Shown: positions 14,748 through 23,770 of the stretch, one piece after another
Layout of the letters: each line of letters opens with the position of its first letter
How positions within the stretch are numbered: the first letter of the stretch is position 1
Assembly: GCF_035987325.1 (NCBI RefSeq)
Contig: NZ_CP108490.1
Location: forward strand, 123,537 to 187,536
Reading direction: 5' to 3'
Source of the DNA: Streptomyces sp. NBC_01244
Lineage (GTDB): Bacteria; Actinomycetota; Actinomycetes; Streptomycetales; Streptomycetaceae
DNA: 64,000 bases
Position numbers and translations under genes: made by a program
The notes under the pieces: generated by a model
The model's database searches: none
The model's input: only the letters and a program-made list of their open reading frames with translations
Told to the model about the DNA's origin: nothing

Positions 14748-14964
14748 CAGACGCTTCGGCGGCCTGCCCGCCAGGCTCGGACCCGCCCTGGGTGAAGCCC
14801 TCGAACGAGGGGCCGGTCTCGTACGGAATGAACCCGCCCCGGATCGGCGAGGCGTTACTCTCCAAGGCGAGCAGCGCGGGCAGGCCGCCATCGTGCAGCG
14901 CCGCGTGCTCGGGGTCCGACCACCACGCGGCGGGACGGGGCTTGCGCTCACTGGGTCGCTTCAT
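14743..14964 (-). CDS. small hypothetical protein, 73 aa
   Basis: From ATG 14964 the protein reads MKRPSERKPRPAAWWSDPEH, then LPALLALESNASPIRGGFIP and a Gly/Glu-rich end. It has a basic N-terminus and no membrane segment. Because it lies downstream of the integrase-like gene on the same strand it may be co-transcribed. No family is recognised; the much longer frame running through it upstream is a shadow of the integrase-like gene. Confidence 0.5.
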   Translation of the reverse strand: MKRPSERKPRPAAWWSDPEHAALHDGGLPALLALESNASPIRGGFIPYETGPSFEGFTQGGSEPGGQAAEASG

Positions 14965-15041
14965 ACCCGCCAGTGTGACAAAACCCAACCCGCGGCGGGT
15001 GACGAACAGCATCTGCGCCGGCGAGGTGCTGCTCGCGACCT

Positions 15042-16070
15042 TCATCCGTCGGTCTGGTCGTCCTGGTCTTTGGGGTGTTTGCCGGGGGGTGGGGTGGCGG
15101 CGATGAAGTCGGCGGAGAGGCGGCCGACGTGGGGGGCGAGTTCTTCGTGGGTGGCGACGACGGCGCGCACGATGCGGTTGATGGTGTCGGAGCGGGCCAT
15201 GCGGGCGCCTCTGGCGCGGGCGGCCGACGTGGTCAGGAGGGCGCCCCGGCTGGGGAAGGTGTGGTGCTTGGGGTTGGTGATCCGGCCGAAGACGGGGTCG
15301 GGTTCCAGCGTCCCGGCGCGGGTGAGGCCGGTGTAGGTGTCGAGGATGCGGGCGGCGTCGCGGCTGATGGTCACCACCACGGTGCCGGTGTTGTCGCCGG
15401 TCTTGGGGCGGATCTTCCAGGTGGTGCGGTGGCCTTCGTTGGTGCCGTCTTCGACGTCGAGGGCGAGGATCGATCCGGGGCGCAGTTTCTCGTGGCCGAA
15501 GTAGCCGTTGAGCAGGAGGTAGATGACGGCGCGGTCGCGGAGGGCGTCGCGGCCGGTGAGGCGGTCGGCGGCTTGCATGAGCCAGCGGGGGCCGTCGCCG
15601 CGCAGGCCGGTGCGCAGCGGGTCGGTGGGGACGACGGCTCCGGTGAGGGCGGCGCGGGTGATGTCGGGGCTGATGCCGTCGGCGATGCCCAGCGCCAGGA
15701 GGTGCTGGTAGAAGGAGCGGACGGCGGAGACCATGACGCCCCGGGTGGCGAGCGGTCGGGCGGAGTGTTCCTCGCCGATCCAGTCCCCGATCAGGAGGCG
15801 GTCCAGGGTGTACGGGTCGTAGCCGGCGCGGTCGCACCAGCGCAGCCAGTTGGTGACGTAGCCCCGGTAGTGGCGGCGGGCTTCGGGGGAGAAGGCTCCG
15901 GACTCCAGGTGGTAGGGGGAGTCGTCGGCGGTCCAGTCGGCGAGGCGTACCCAGGAGTCGTGGGCGTACGGGCAGGGTTCGCTTTCGTCCGGGCCGCAGG
16001 TCGTGCTGTGGAGGTGGTTCGTCACACCACCACACCCTACCTTCTTAAGTGTGGTAACGGCCCTAGCCAT
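15042..16070 (-). CDS. phage-integrase-like protein lacking canonical catalytic residues, 342 aa
   Basis: The N-terminal half resembles the SAM-like core-binding domain of tyrosine recombinases (RRHYRGYVTNWLRWCDRAGY, SAVRSFYQHLLALGIADGIS). The second half has RDRAVIYLLLNGYFGHEKLR and SILALDVEDG, positioned like the catalytic fold. However, the usual Arg after TG(L), the HxxR box and the C-terminal Tyr cannot be placed, so it may be inactive or diverged. ATG 16070 lies inside an inverted repeat; starts at 16076, 16100 and 16109 are also possible and none has a good ribosome site. Confidence 0.6.
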   Translation of the reverse strand: MARAVTTLKKVGCGGVTNHLHSTTCGPDESEPCPYAHDSWVRLADWTADDSPYHLESGAFSPEARRHYRGYVTNWLRWCDRAGYDPYTLDRLLIGDWIGEEHSARPLATRGVMVSAVRSFYQHLLALGIADGISPDITRAALTGAVVPTDPLRTGLRGDGPRWLMQAADRLTGRDALRDRAVIYLLLNGYFGHEKLRPGSILALDVEDGTNEGHRTTWKIRPKTGDNTGTVVVTISRDAARILDTYTGLTRAGTLEPDPVFGRITNPKHHTFPSRGALLTTSAARARGARMARSDTINRIVRAVVATHEELAPHVGRLSADFIAATPPPGKHPKDQDDQTDG

Positions 16071-16181
16071 CCACATTGATACCGGTTGGTGGCTGATCAC
16101 GGATGTCACGGTGCACGAAGGCGGCGCGGGGCTCGCGCACTTGAGGTGAGATGGTGGTGGCTAGGGCCGTTACCACACTTA
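16046..16181. repeat. 24-bp perfect inverted repeat around an 88-bp spacer
   Basis: Bases 16046-16069 are the exact reverse complement of 16158-16181 (core GGCTAGGGCCGTTACCACAC). The left copy encodes the first residues of the integrase-like protein (ARAVTTL), and the right copy encodes the same peptide on the plus strand from 16151. The 88-bp spacer could be invertible, or the right copy may be a broken duplicate of the gene start. Confidence 0.7.
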
Positions 16182-16396
16182 GAGATTGGGGAGCGAACGC
16201 ACTCCAAGACCCTGCATCACAGCGCAGCCTCTCGAATCCCGGAGCACCGAACACGGGCAACCGCGGCAGGACGACCACCTCTCCGAGGGCGGGCACAGAA
16301 AACGACCGGCCCGCACGGTGCCGAAGAAGAGGGCGGGTACCCGGCATCCTCCGCGAGCCCTCGCCAAGATCGCAGACCCGGTGCACCGCACCCTAG
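16151..16396 (+). pseudogene. inverted partial copy of an integrase-like 5' end
   Basis: The frame starts MVVARAVTTLRDWGANALQD and shares ARAVTTL with the minus-strand integrase-like gene, thanks to the inverted repeat. After about residue 30 it becomes Arg/Pro/Ser-rich with poor coding character (TTTSPRAGTENDRPAR) and stops at 16396. I interpret it as a remnant rather than a gene. Confidence 0.35.
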
Positions 16397-16528
16397 ACCG
16401 AACCACCCCACCGGCCCCAAAACCGGATCCCATCCGCGAGACGGCCACCGGATCGGGTGAACCCCAGTCAGCCTCGGTCCACATTCGGGAGAATGGCCCT
16501 CAGCGCCACCCGCGAGACTAGGACCCCC

Positions 16529-16801
16529 ATGGACACCAGGCCCCACTTCACCATGACCGCCGAGCAGCACCGCCGCCTCGCCGAGCTGACGGTTCAGGTC
16601 CGCCAGGCCATCGCCGACGCCCCCGCGTCCGCCTACGAACACTGGCAGCTGCTCCCAGAACTCCAGGGCGCCTTCGCGCTGGCGGACTGGGAGCGGGCCG
16701 TGTTCCACAACCGCCTCCAGGACCTGCTGCTGGCCGTGGAGACGACGCTGGGGCTCCCGCCACAGAATCTCCCACGTACCTCCTTCGCGCCCCGCGGGTG
16801 A
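16529..16801 (+). CDS. helical hypothetical protein, 90 aa
   Basis: The ATG at 16529 follows AGGA. The protein (MTAEQHRRLAELTVQVRQAI, SAYEHWQLLPELQGAFALAD, WERAVFHNRLQDLLLAVETT) is all-helical with heptad-like Leu spacing. No family is recognised. Codon use is strongly coding-like. Confidence 0.6.
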   Translation: MDTRPHFTMTAEQHRRLAELTVQVRQAIADAPASAYEHWQLLPELQGAFALADWERAVFHNRLQDLLLAVETTLGLPPQNLPRTSFAPRG

Positions 16802-16859
16802 CCGCTGGCCTCGAAGAGCAACTGGTCTCCGATCGCCCGTGCCAGACGGTAGGTTCGGA

Positions 16860-16900
16860 GTCTCGAAGGACACCGGCGCCGGCGAAGTGTCGCAGGACAC
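16860..16900. promoter_or_regulatory. paired GTGTC-type operator, 27-bp step
   Basis: GTCTCGAAGGACAC (16860-16873) and GTGTCGCAGGACAC (16887-16900) start 27 bp apart and end 31 bp before the GTG at 16931. Confidence 0.6.
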
Positions 16901-16930
16901 CCACCGCGGGCAGAAGGCGGGGAGCGGGCA

Positions 16931-17281
16931 GTGGAGAACCAGGTGCGGGGCCTCGCTGACTTCGCCACGCTCGTCGGGCTCATGTCCCGGCCTCCCGACG
17001 ACGAGCACGCCGAATCGGACACTGCCGCGTTCGTGAGCAGCCTGACCCGCGAGCAGGCGGTCGCCATGGCCATCGGCGGGACGGACGTCCTCGCCGGTCT
17101 CTTCCACGCCTTCGCCCGCCACGCCCACGAGCACGACATGACCGGCGGCACGCTCCTGATCGAGTCCACGAAGGCGTCCCCGGACGTCCCCGACTCTGTC
17201 CTCGCCGACGAGATTCGCGAGGACCTGACCGAACTCGCCCGATCCCTCGCGCTGCGCACGGCGGTGGTCGGCCATGGATGA
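16931..17281 (+). CDS. hypothetical protein, 116 aa
   Basis: From the GTG at 16931 the protein is predicted helical, with LADFATLVGLMSRPPDDEH, FVSSLTREQAVAMAIGGTDV and LAGLFHAFARHAHEHDMTGG, and a His-rich middle (FARHAHEHD). It carries a paired GTGTC operator just upstream. Its stop overlaps the ATG of the following decayed gene at 17278, as in a coupled operon. No family is recognised. Confidence 0.6.
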   Translation: MENQVRGLADFATLVGLMSRPPDDEHAESDTAAFVSSLTREQAVAMAIGGTDVLAGLFHAFARHAHEHDMTGGTLLIESTKASPDVPDSVLADEIREDLTELARSLALRTAVVGHG

Positions 17282-17691
17282 GCATTAACCGAATCCGGGA
17301 CCTGTCCCCCGGCGACCTCGACGCCTCGCAGGCGCTCCTGCAGCTCGCGCGGCCACCTGCCACTCCTTCCCGAGATCCGCTCGTGGCCCCTATGCCCACA
17401 GACGGCTTCCCGTTCGACCGAAGGACTGACCCGTGCCCGACCGACCCGAGATCGTCTGCATCTGCGGCTCCATCCAGTTCGCGGACGCCTCGCCTGGAGC
17501 GAGGACGATGGCGCCTGCGAGGGTCAGGTCGCGGTTGGCCGCTCGCATCTGAGTGGCGGGAGATCGCGCTGGACCACCGCACCCAGGAGGGCTCGTACGA
17601 CGACACGTTCGACTTCAGCATGACCCGCTGGGGTCCCGGGTACACCGCCGGGATGCACAAGCTCCGCACCCGGTTCTCCATCACCATCTGA
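17278..17691 (+). pseudogene. composite remnant of two genes
   Basis: The open frame joins unrelated pieces. In a different frame, a GTG near 17433 begins MPDRPEIVCICGSIQFAD, the typical opening of actinomycete nucleotide-deoxyribosyltransferase-like proteins, but it breaks after about 18 codons. The 3' part reads EWREIALDHRTQEGSYDDTF, then MTRWGPGYTAGMHKLRTRFS, and stops. Coding potential changes frame in between, so I treat the region as debris from deletions. Confidence 0.45.
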
Positions 17692-17757
17692 CCTTCCGGG
17701 CGGGGGTGTGGGACGCTCTCGCGACGGACAAGTCCATAAACATGTTGGGGGCGTTGG

Positions 17758-18156
17758 GTGGAATCGTTTTTTGACCGGGTCTCAGGGATCTGGCCTGCGG
17801 GCCGCCGTGACCTCCACTGGCACCTCTTGCCGACGCCTGAGGAGGCGCTCGCCCTCGCGGCGCCGTACACCGGATTCTTCCGGCCCGGGCTGCCGGGCGT
17901 GCCGCTGCACCGCATCCACTGCACCCTCCTGCACACCGTCGGCCTGCCCTTCGAGGGCGTCGACCTGGACGCCCTCCTCGATGACGTCGAAGGCTGGGCG
18001 CGGCAGGTACAGCCCTTCACCATCACCTTCGACCGGCCCGCGATCGGGAACGTCGCGGTGGAGCTGGATGGCCTACGCCGCCGCGGTCGCCGCCCGCTCC
18101 GCTACCCGCCCTCGCCCACAGACCCACACCGACTGATTCCGGGGACAGACCCATGA
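17758..18156 (+). pseudogene. truncated 2'-5' RNA ligase family gene
   Basis: The GTG at 17758 opens MESFFDRVSGIWPAGRRDLH, and the first HxT-type motif is present (HRIHCTLLHTVGLP near residue 52), followed by PFTITFDRPAIGNVAVELDG. The second HxT/S motif and the C-terminal half of the fold are missing; after about residue 105 the sequence degenerates into Arg/Pro. Full members are 170-250 residues. An intact relative lies at 35513-36250. Confidence 0.5.
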
Positions 18157-18210
18157 CGTGTGGAGATGCCATGCAGTTGATGATGTCCTGGACCTGACCG
18201 CTGAAGACGA

Positions 18211-18738
18211 TCAGCACACTCCGGGTGGGGCTTTGGGCCCGCAGTAGAGGATGCCCCCGAAGTAGACGCTGTCGATCGCAGGGTTGAGGGTCACGGTGAC
18301 AGCGCCCTTGGGGAGCCATTTCAGGTCGTTGCTCTCCGCGACCTCGCCGGTAGCGTTCGTCCCCTCGCCACTGATGAGGCGTCCTGTGGCGTGGAGACCG
18401 CTGGTGATTTCGCCGTCGGCGGCCCAGGTGTCACAGGGCGTGCGGTTTTCCTCTGCGCAGTTGTAGTAGGTCCGTCCGCCGGCCTCGAAGGAACCGTCCT
18501 GGGCAATCGTGAGATAGCGGCCGTGTCCGCTCCATTCTCCGGCGAAGAGGGAGGGGTCGACCGGGTGCGGGCTGGGCGAGGAGATGGCTGACGGGCCGTC
18601 CGGAGCGGGGCTGCTGACGGCGGGTGGCTGGTCTGAGGGGTGGACGTCGGAGCAGCTGGTGGCCAGGGTGGATGCCGTCGCAACGGCCATGGCCATGGTG
18701 GCGAGTCGCCGTGGCCGGTGGCGTCGGAGCAGGTACAT
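18211..18738 (-). CDS. putative lipoprotein, 175 aa
   Basis: The ATG at 18738 has GAGG five bases upstream. A basic N-terminus (YLLRRHRPRRL) and hydrophobic segment end in a lipobox-like LATSC with the Cys near residue 30, so the protein should be lipid-anchored outside the membrane. A Pro/Ser linker precedes the folded part (FAGEWSGHGRYLTIAQDGSF, YYNCAEENRTPCDTW). It lies just after the STAND-NTPase gene on the same strand, 39 bases downstream, and might share its transcript. Confidence 0.7.
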   Translation of the reverse strand: MYLLRRHRPRRLATMAMAVATASTLATSCSDVHPSDQPPAVSSPAPDGPSAISSPSPHPVDPSLFAGEWSGHGRYLTIAQDGSFEAGGRTYYNCAEENRTPCDTWAADGEITSGLHATGRLISGEGTNATGEVAESNDLKWLPKGAVTVTLNPAIDSVYFGGILYCGPKAPPGVC

Positions 18739-18776
18739 GGGGACCTCACTTGCTCGTGGGACGGTGGAGGTTGGGG

Positions 18777-21700
18777 TCATCTGGGACGGCCGCAGGGGGC
18801 CTGGTAGTCGATGTCGGGGAGGTACTGCTTCCAGGTGGGGGCGCCCAGTGGCATTCCGGTCGCGTCACACAGCCGCTGGAGGAGTGTCTCGGTGGCGGTG
18901 TCGCGGACCACGATCGTCCCCGGGGATCCGGCGCTGAGGAGGAATCTGCCGCCGTCGGCCCGCAGTGATGTGAGTGCGGCGTGATTCTCACTGTCGCTGT
19001 CCAGTGGGAGGAAGTCTGCGGTCACGGTGGTGTGCTCGGGGGTGGACACGTCCCACAGGTGCACTCCGCCTCCGTCGTCCATGCCTGCCAGAGCTGTGCC
19101 GTCTGGGCTAAATCGCAGAGACCGGAGCGGGCCGGTGGCGCCGGAGGCCGTCCCGAGCCGCTTGGGCGCGGCGAGCTGCCGGATGTCCCACAGGGTGAGT
19201 AGGCCGTCGGCGCCGGAGGAGGCGAGCAGCCGCTGCCGCGGGGATACTGCGGTGGCGGTGACCTGGCTGAGCCGTGCCGTCAGCGCGGTCAGTGCGGTCG
19301 GGTGGTCGGGGTCGCTCAGGTCCCAGAGTTGGCTGTCGGCGTCGGCATTGTTCAGGGAGGCGCCTTCGCTGACGGAGAGCACGGTGTTGCTCGGGTCGAA
19401 GCTAATGACCGGGTGCCCGCGGCCGTTGGTGGGAACGGCGCCTCGCACGGCTGGGTGGGCTGGATCGGTCACGTCCAGTAGGCGCAGCTCATTGGAGTTG
19501 AGGGCCGCCGTGAGCATCCGCCCGTCCGGGCTGAAGGTCACTTCGACCCGCGCCGACGAGGTCGAGCGTCCGATTCCGGTTGAACTGATCGCGATCGGAT
19601 TCCGGGGATCGGCGACGTCCCACAGGGACACGGTGGCGACCACGTTGCCTCCCTCCTTGGCCGCTCTGGGCCGGCCGATCGCCAGCAGGTGCCCGTGCAG
19701 AGCGACGGAGGTCATTCCGGCCACTTCGGTTCCGCTCTCGCGGGTCGCATCCAGCTGGGCGGCAGGTTGCGGTTCACGAGGATTGCTCAGATCCCACAGA
19801 AGGGCGCCGTCGTGTGTGCCGGTCGCCAGGAGGCGGCCGTCCTCGGCGACCGCCGCCGCCGGCGTCAGCTTCAGCTGCGGCCACTGGGGATGGGTCACCG
19901 TGGCCAGGGCGGATCGGACCGCGCCGCCACCGATGTCCCAGAGTTCGACGCGGTCCGTCGCGGTCAGGGTCCGGTGGTCCGACCGGCCCAGGGTGGCCAG
20001 GGTTCGGCCGTCGGGGGTGAAGGCCAGGGCAGCGCTGCCGCCTTTCAGCGCGGGTAGTTCCACCGGATGCTCGGGGGTGGTGAAGCCCCACAGCTTGGTG
20101 TCACCGAACTCGGGAGTCGCTTGCGTCACCGCGAGCGTCCTGCCGTTCGGGCTGAAGGCCAGGGCGGCCGAGGTCCCGCCCTGTTTGTCGAGCACCCTCG
20201 GCGCTGCGAGGCTGCGCGGGTCGCTGACGTCCCACAGGTGGACGGTCTCGCCGTCGCCGGCTGTCGCGAGGGAGCGGCCGTCCGGGGCGAAGGCGACCGC
20301 GCGCGCCGTGTTCGGCGGCTGGGTGCCTACCCGTCCAAGGGGGTGTTGGGGGTCGGCCAGGCTCCACAGCCGCACGCCGCGCGCCAGGTCCGCGGCGGCT
20401 ACCGTACGACCGTCCGGGCTGACGGCCACGCCTGACGCCTGTCCTGTGTCGGCTTCAGGGAGGGACAAGAGCCGGGGCCGGGCCCGGTCTGTGAGTTGCC
20501 ATGCCCTCACGTTGCGGTCCCAGCCAATGGCGGCAAGCGTGCGGCCGTCCTGGGAGAGCACCAGGCCGCGGACCGGCCCGGACGGGCCGGTCACCTCGGC
20601 CAGCCGCTGTGGCCGGTCGGGGTGTGCGGTATCCCAGAGCCCGATCGCCCCCTGACTGGACCCCACCGCCATGAGACTCCCGTCCGCCGTGAGCGCGACG
20701 GCCGTGCTCGTGCCCCCAACGGGCACAGCGGCCAGGAACGCGTGGTCGGTGAGACTCCACAGGCGTGCCGTCCTGCCCCCGGCGACTGCGAGCAGCCCCC
20801 CGCCCGAGCTGAGTGCGGTGGCCTCGGGGTCGGCGATGGTCCCCGGCAGGGGCAAGGCCGCGAGGAGGGCGTTGTAGGTGTCCCTGGTCGGGGCGAGCCG
20901 GAAGGCGGCGATGCGCAGTTGCTTGGCCCGGTCCGGCTGAGCGGCATCCAGCTCGGCAGCTTCCCCGACGAGCTTTCTCGCGAGGTTGGCACGGTGCTGG
21001 GCGCTGCTGTCCTGGCTCCGCTGTACGGCCACGACGACTGCGGCCGCGGCCACGACCAGCGCCATGCACAGGGCCGCGAACCGGACGCTGCGCCTGCGTC
21101 GTTCACGTGCCCGCACGAGCCCGCTGTGCCGGACGAAGTCGGCTTCCTCGTCCGGTATCTGCTCCGCCCGGGTCCCGAGCCAGCGCCGCGCCTCGTCGAG
21201 CCGACGCCGGTCCAGGATCAGACCGGGAGACCGGCCCTGTTCCCGCCAGATCCGCATGGTGCGCCGGAGGTCCTCCTGCCAGCTGCGGAAGGCGCGGTTA
21301 TCCTCGACCCAGCTGCGTAGCCGTGGCCAGCTCTCCACCAGTGCCTGGTGGGCCAGTTCGGCGGTGTCCAGCCCGTTCGGGCGGCGGGTCACCACGACCA
21401 GTCGGGTGCTGGCCAGACGGTGGATCAGCGACCAGTCATGATCGGAGAACTGGGTTCGGTCGGCGACCCGGAGGGTGTCGGGGCCGCGTTCCCCGGCATC
21501 CAGCTGTTCGGCAGGGCGGACCAGCTGGATAAAGATCCTCTCCAGAGCCTCGCGCTCCGACTCGTCCGCCCATCCCCACAGGGTGCGCTCCGCATTGTTG
21601 ACCAGCGCTCCCTCGACCCCGCCGAGTTCCTGGTAGGCGGCGGCAGTGAGTACGCCATACTCCTGCCGTTGCCACAGCTGGCTCAGGGTGTACTCCAGCA

Positions 21701-23117
21701 TTGGCAGTGCCGCCGCACCGGACGGGGTGTCGCGCAGCAGCTGCTCGACCAGGCCGTCGGCGTAGCGGATGCCGGCATGCCCCTCCAGCGGGAGGGTGAG
21801 GGCCGCGTGCAGCTGGTCCCGTGTCATCGGCGCCACCACGACGTGGGTCGTCTCCCATGCAGCACGCAGGACGGGGAGCTGCTCGATCTGTGACAGAAAG
21901 TCGATCCGGGCGACGACGACGGCCTGGGCGGGCCTGCTTCCGTCGGTCCGCCGGGCGGTCAGGACGCCCAGCATCGTGTCCAGCTTGCGTGCGGTCTCTG
22001 GCGCGTCCGCGAGCAGGGTCTCGAACTGATCGACGACAAGGAGGAGCTTGGATGGTCCGGGATGCCGGGCCAAGGTCTGTTCGAGTGCGGTGCGCAGCCC
22101 GTGCTCGTCCCCCAGCTGGCGGGCTAGGGCGCTCCAGCGCTCGCCCCAGTGCGGTGTGCTCGTATCCGCGTCACCGGCGGAGGCCAAGGCCCAGGCGAGC
22201 AGCTCCTCGGCGGTCAGCCTCAGCCCGTGGGGAATCCGGGCGATCAGGTGGGTGGTGTTGCCGAGGTGTGCCAGGAGGCCGGCGCTGGTGAGGGAGGACT
22301 TGCCGACGCCGGAGGCGCCGAGCACCGGCAGCACGGGAACCTGCTGCTCCTCCAGAAGTTCGAGCAGGCGGCGTGTCTCGTGGCCTCGTCCGTGGAACAC
22401 CGCCTGGTCCTGCTCGGTGAACGGCAGAAGTTCGCGGAAGGGGCTATCAGCCAGCAGGCGGGAGCGTAACTGTGGCCATTCACGGGCCAGCGACTCCACC
22501 GTCAGCGCGTAGCCGGTCCGTCGCCGCTGGTCTCCTTCGACCGCGACGACGACACCGATGACGCCGTGGAACTGCTCGTCCCATACGGGCGCCCCGCTGA
22601 AGCCACCGGCCAGCGGGAACCCGGCGGTCTCGTCGCAGGTGAGCTGCCACCAGCCGGTGCCCTCGCGACCCTCGATGGTGCCCCGGGTCCAGATCCCGGC
22701 ATCCTTGCTGCCGCCTGGCCCCGAGTACCTCGGAAACCCGAACGCACGCCAGCGGTGGCCGGTCAGTTGGTCCGACTCCAGAACCCGCAGGGCGACCGTG
22801 CCGGTCGGAGGCGTGTCGTCCAGTCGCAACACGGCGACGTCGCCGCTGTTGTCGGCGGCCACCGGAACGCTGAACTGAACGCTGGCCGCCACCTGGGGAC
22901 AGCCGGGGAGCAGCGGGAAGTCGACCGCGACGGGGAACTCCAGAGGCAGGGCCTGGTCGTCTGGGATGCCCGCGATGGCGGCGACGACGTGCGAGCAGGT
23001 GAGCAGGAGCTGACCAGAAATCAAGAACGCGGCCCCCACCGGGCGCCCACCGTCGAGGACACGCGCCATCCCGCGCTCCCAGACCGGTGAGTCCCGCTCG
23101 TCCGGCGGCCGGCTCAT
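18777..23117 (-). CDS. trypsin-like protease / STAND NTPase / WD40 protein, 1446 aa
   Basis: Domains in order: trypsin-like peptidase, residues about 1-230 (LLLTCSHVV His, DNSGDVAVLRL Asp, GGFSGAPVW Ser); STAND-type P-loop NTPase, about 250-560 (Walker A GASGVGKSSL, Walker B LLLVVDQFETLL); a single membrane helix near residue 690 (FAALCMALVVAAAAVVVAV); then about thirteen WD40-like units (typical: VAFAPDGRSLATAGDGETVH LWDV), enough for two propellers. The C-terminus has the usual LQRLCDATGMPL and YLPDIDYQAPC. Such proteins are proposed sensors in conflict or signalling systems of multicellular bacteria. The ATG overlaps the stop of the upstream trypco1 gene (ATGA), so they are translationally coupled. 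Confidence 0.9.
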   Translation of the reverse strand: MSRPPDERDSPVWERGMARVLDGGRPVGAAFLISGQLLLTCSHVVAAIAGIPDDQALPLEFPVAVDFPLLPGCPQVAASVQFSVPVAADNSGDVAVLRLDDTPPTGTVALRVLESDQLTGHRWRAFGFPRYSGPGGSKDAGIWTRGTIEGREGTGWWQLTCDETAGFPLAGGFSGAPVWDEQFHGVIGVVVAVEGDQRRRTGYALTVESLAREWPQLRSRLLADSPFRELLPFTEQDQAVFHGRGHETRRLLELLEEQQVPVLPVLGASGVGKSSLTSAGLLAHLGNTTHLIARIPHGLRLTAEELLAWALASAGDADTSTPHWGERWSALARQLGDEHGLRTALEQTLARHPGPSKLLLVVDQFETLLADAPETARKLDTMLGVLTARRTDGSRPAQAVVVARIDFLSQIEQLPVLRAAWETTHVVVAPMTRDQLHAALTLPLEGHAGIRYADGLVEQLLRDTPSGAAALPMLEYTLSQLWQRQEYGVLTAAAYQELGGVEGALVNNAERTLWGWADESEREALERIFIQLVRPAEQLDAGERGPDTLRVADRTQFSDHDWSLIHRLASTRLVVVTRRPNGLDTAELAHQALVESWPRLRSWVEDNRAFRSWQEDLRRTMRIWREQGRSPGLILDRRRLDEARRWLGTRAEQIPDEEADFVRHSGLVRARERRRRSVRFAALCMALVVAAAAVVVAVQRSQDSSAQHRANLARKLVGEAAELDAAQPDRAKQLRIAAFRLAPTRDTYNALLAALPLPGTIADPEATALSSGGGLLAVAGGRTARLWSLTDHAFLAAVPVGGTSTAVALTADGSLMAVGSSQGAIGLWDTAHPDRPQRLAEVTGPSGPVRGLVLSQDGRTLAAIGWDRNVRAWQLTDRARPRLLSLPEADTGQASGVAVSPDGRTVAAADLARGVRLWSLADPQHPLGRVGTQPPNTARAVAFAPDGRSLATAGDGETVHLWDVSDPRSLAAPRVLDKQGGTSAALAFSPNGRTLAVTQATPEFGDTKLWGFTTPEHPVELPALKGGSAALAFTPDGRTLATLGRSDHRTLTATDRVELWDIGGGAVRSALATVTHPQWPQLKLTPAAAVAEDGRLLATGTHDGALLWDLSNPREPQPAAQLDATRESGTEVAGMTSVALHGHLLAIGRPRAAKEGGNVVATVSLWDVADPRNPIAISSTGIGRSTSSARVEVTFSPDGRMLTAALNSNELRLLDVTDPAHPAVRGAVPTNGRGHPVISFDPSNTVLSVSEGASLNNADADSQLWDLSDPDHPTALTALTARLSQVTATAVSPRQRLLASSGADGLLTLWDIRQLAAPKRLGTASGATGPLRSLRFSPDGTALAGMDDGGGVHLWDVSTPEHTTVTADFLPLDSDSENHAALTSLRADGGRFLLSAGSPGTIVVRDTATETLLQRLCDATGMPLGAPTWKQYLPDIDYQAPCGRPR

Positions 23118-23440
23118 CCGCCGCTCTCGCGGCGGCTCCACTCCAGCTCAAGGGTGAAGTGTGCGTCGCCGGCCGCCTTGGCTACGACGAGCCCCGCCTC
23201 CGTCGTGATCTTGATCCCGAACTCGGCCCGGATGTGGTCGGGCTGCCTGGGCAGGTCGGCCAGCCGCTCCAGCAGAACCCCGGCGACATGCCGCACCCGG
23301 GCCAGGCCGGACTCGAAGGTTTCAGCCGACGACTCGATCAGCGCCTCTCCCCGAGTCGCCCGCAGGACCCCGGAGCCCTGCCCCTCGGGCAGCTCCACGA
23401 CCATGCTCTCGCCGTTCTCGAAAGGCACACTCAGGTACAT
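23114..23440 (-). CDS. trypsin-co-occurring domain 1 (CU044_2847-type) protein, 108 aa
   Basis: The protein has the family pattern: an N-terminal strand region (MYLSVPFENGESMVVELPEG), a helical middle (SAETFESGLARVRHVAGVLL), and the diagnostic end HIRAEFGIKITTEAGLVVAK followed by AAGDAHFTLELEW. These small proteins accompany trypsin-like proteases in predicted conflict systems, and here the stop overlaps the protease-STAND gene start by four bases. The ATG at 23440 follows AGGGGAA; a longer frame upstream to 23656 is not coding-like. Confidence 0.85.
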   Translation of the reverse strand: MYLSVPFENGESMVVELPEGQGSGVLRATRGEALIESSAETFESGLARVRHVAGVLLERLADLPRQPDHIRAEFGIKITTEAGLVVAKAAGDAHFTLELEWSRRESGG

Positions 23441-23770
23441 ACGACAGTTCCCCTGACTGATCGTCAAGCCGCTTCGGCAGGGGCACGTTACCCCGATCAT
23501 CGCCGTGCGGACAGGTGAATCCCGGCCTCCCCCGGGACCGGCACCGGGAACGACGGCTGCCACGGGTGCTCCGTACGCAAATGGCACCGCCTGCCGTGCA
23601 GAGCTGGCCACTTGGACATGAGAGAACGATCTGCGATCGAACTGACCATCAGTCACGCTTGGTCATCCCGAAATGTTGATCAGAATCTCTTCTGGTGGCC
23701 ACCGATAGATGACATGAACGACTGAAACGCGGAGCGGGTCTGGTCGTTTCCAATCCCCAACAATGGGGGG
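23441..23770. other. promoter region with no gene
   Basis: This 330-bp stretch is less GC-rich around 23640-23790 than its surroundings and holds no convincing gene. It should contain the promoter of the trypco1-protease operon. Confidence 0.4.

Noticed and set aside
14743..16035. 430-residue minus-strand frame through the integrase-like gene
   Set aside because: Its middle is Arg/Pro/His-rich shadow; only its last 73 codons (from 14964) look like a gene, and these are listed separately.
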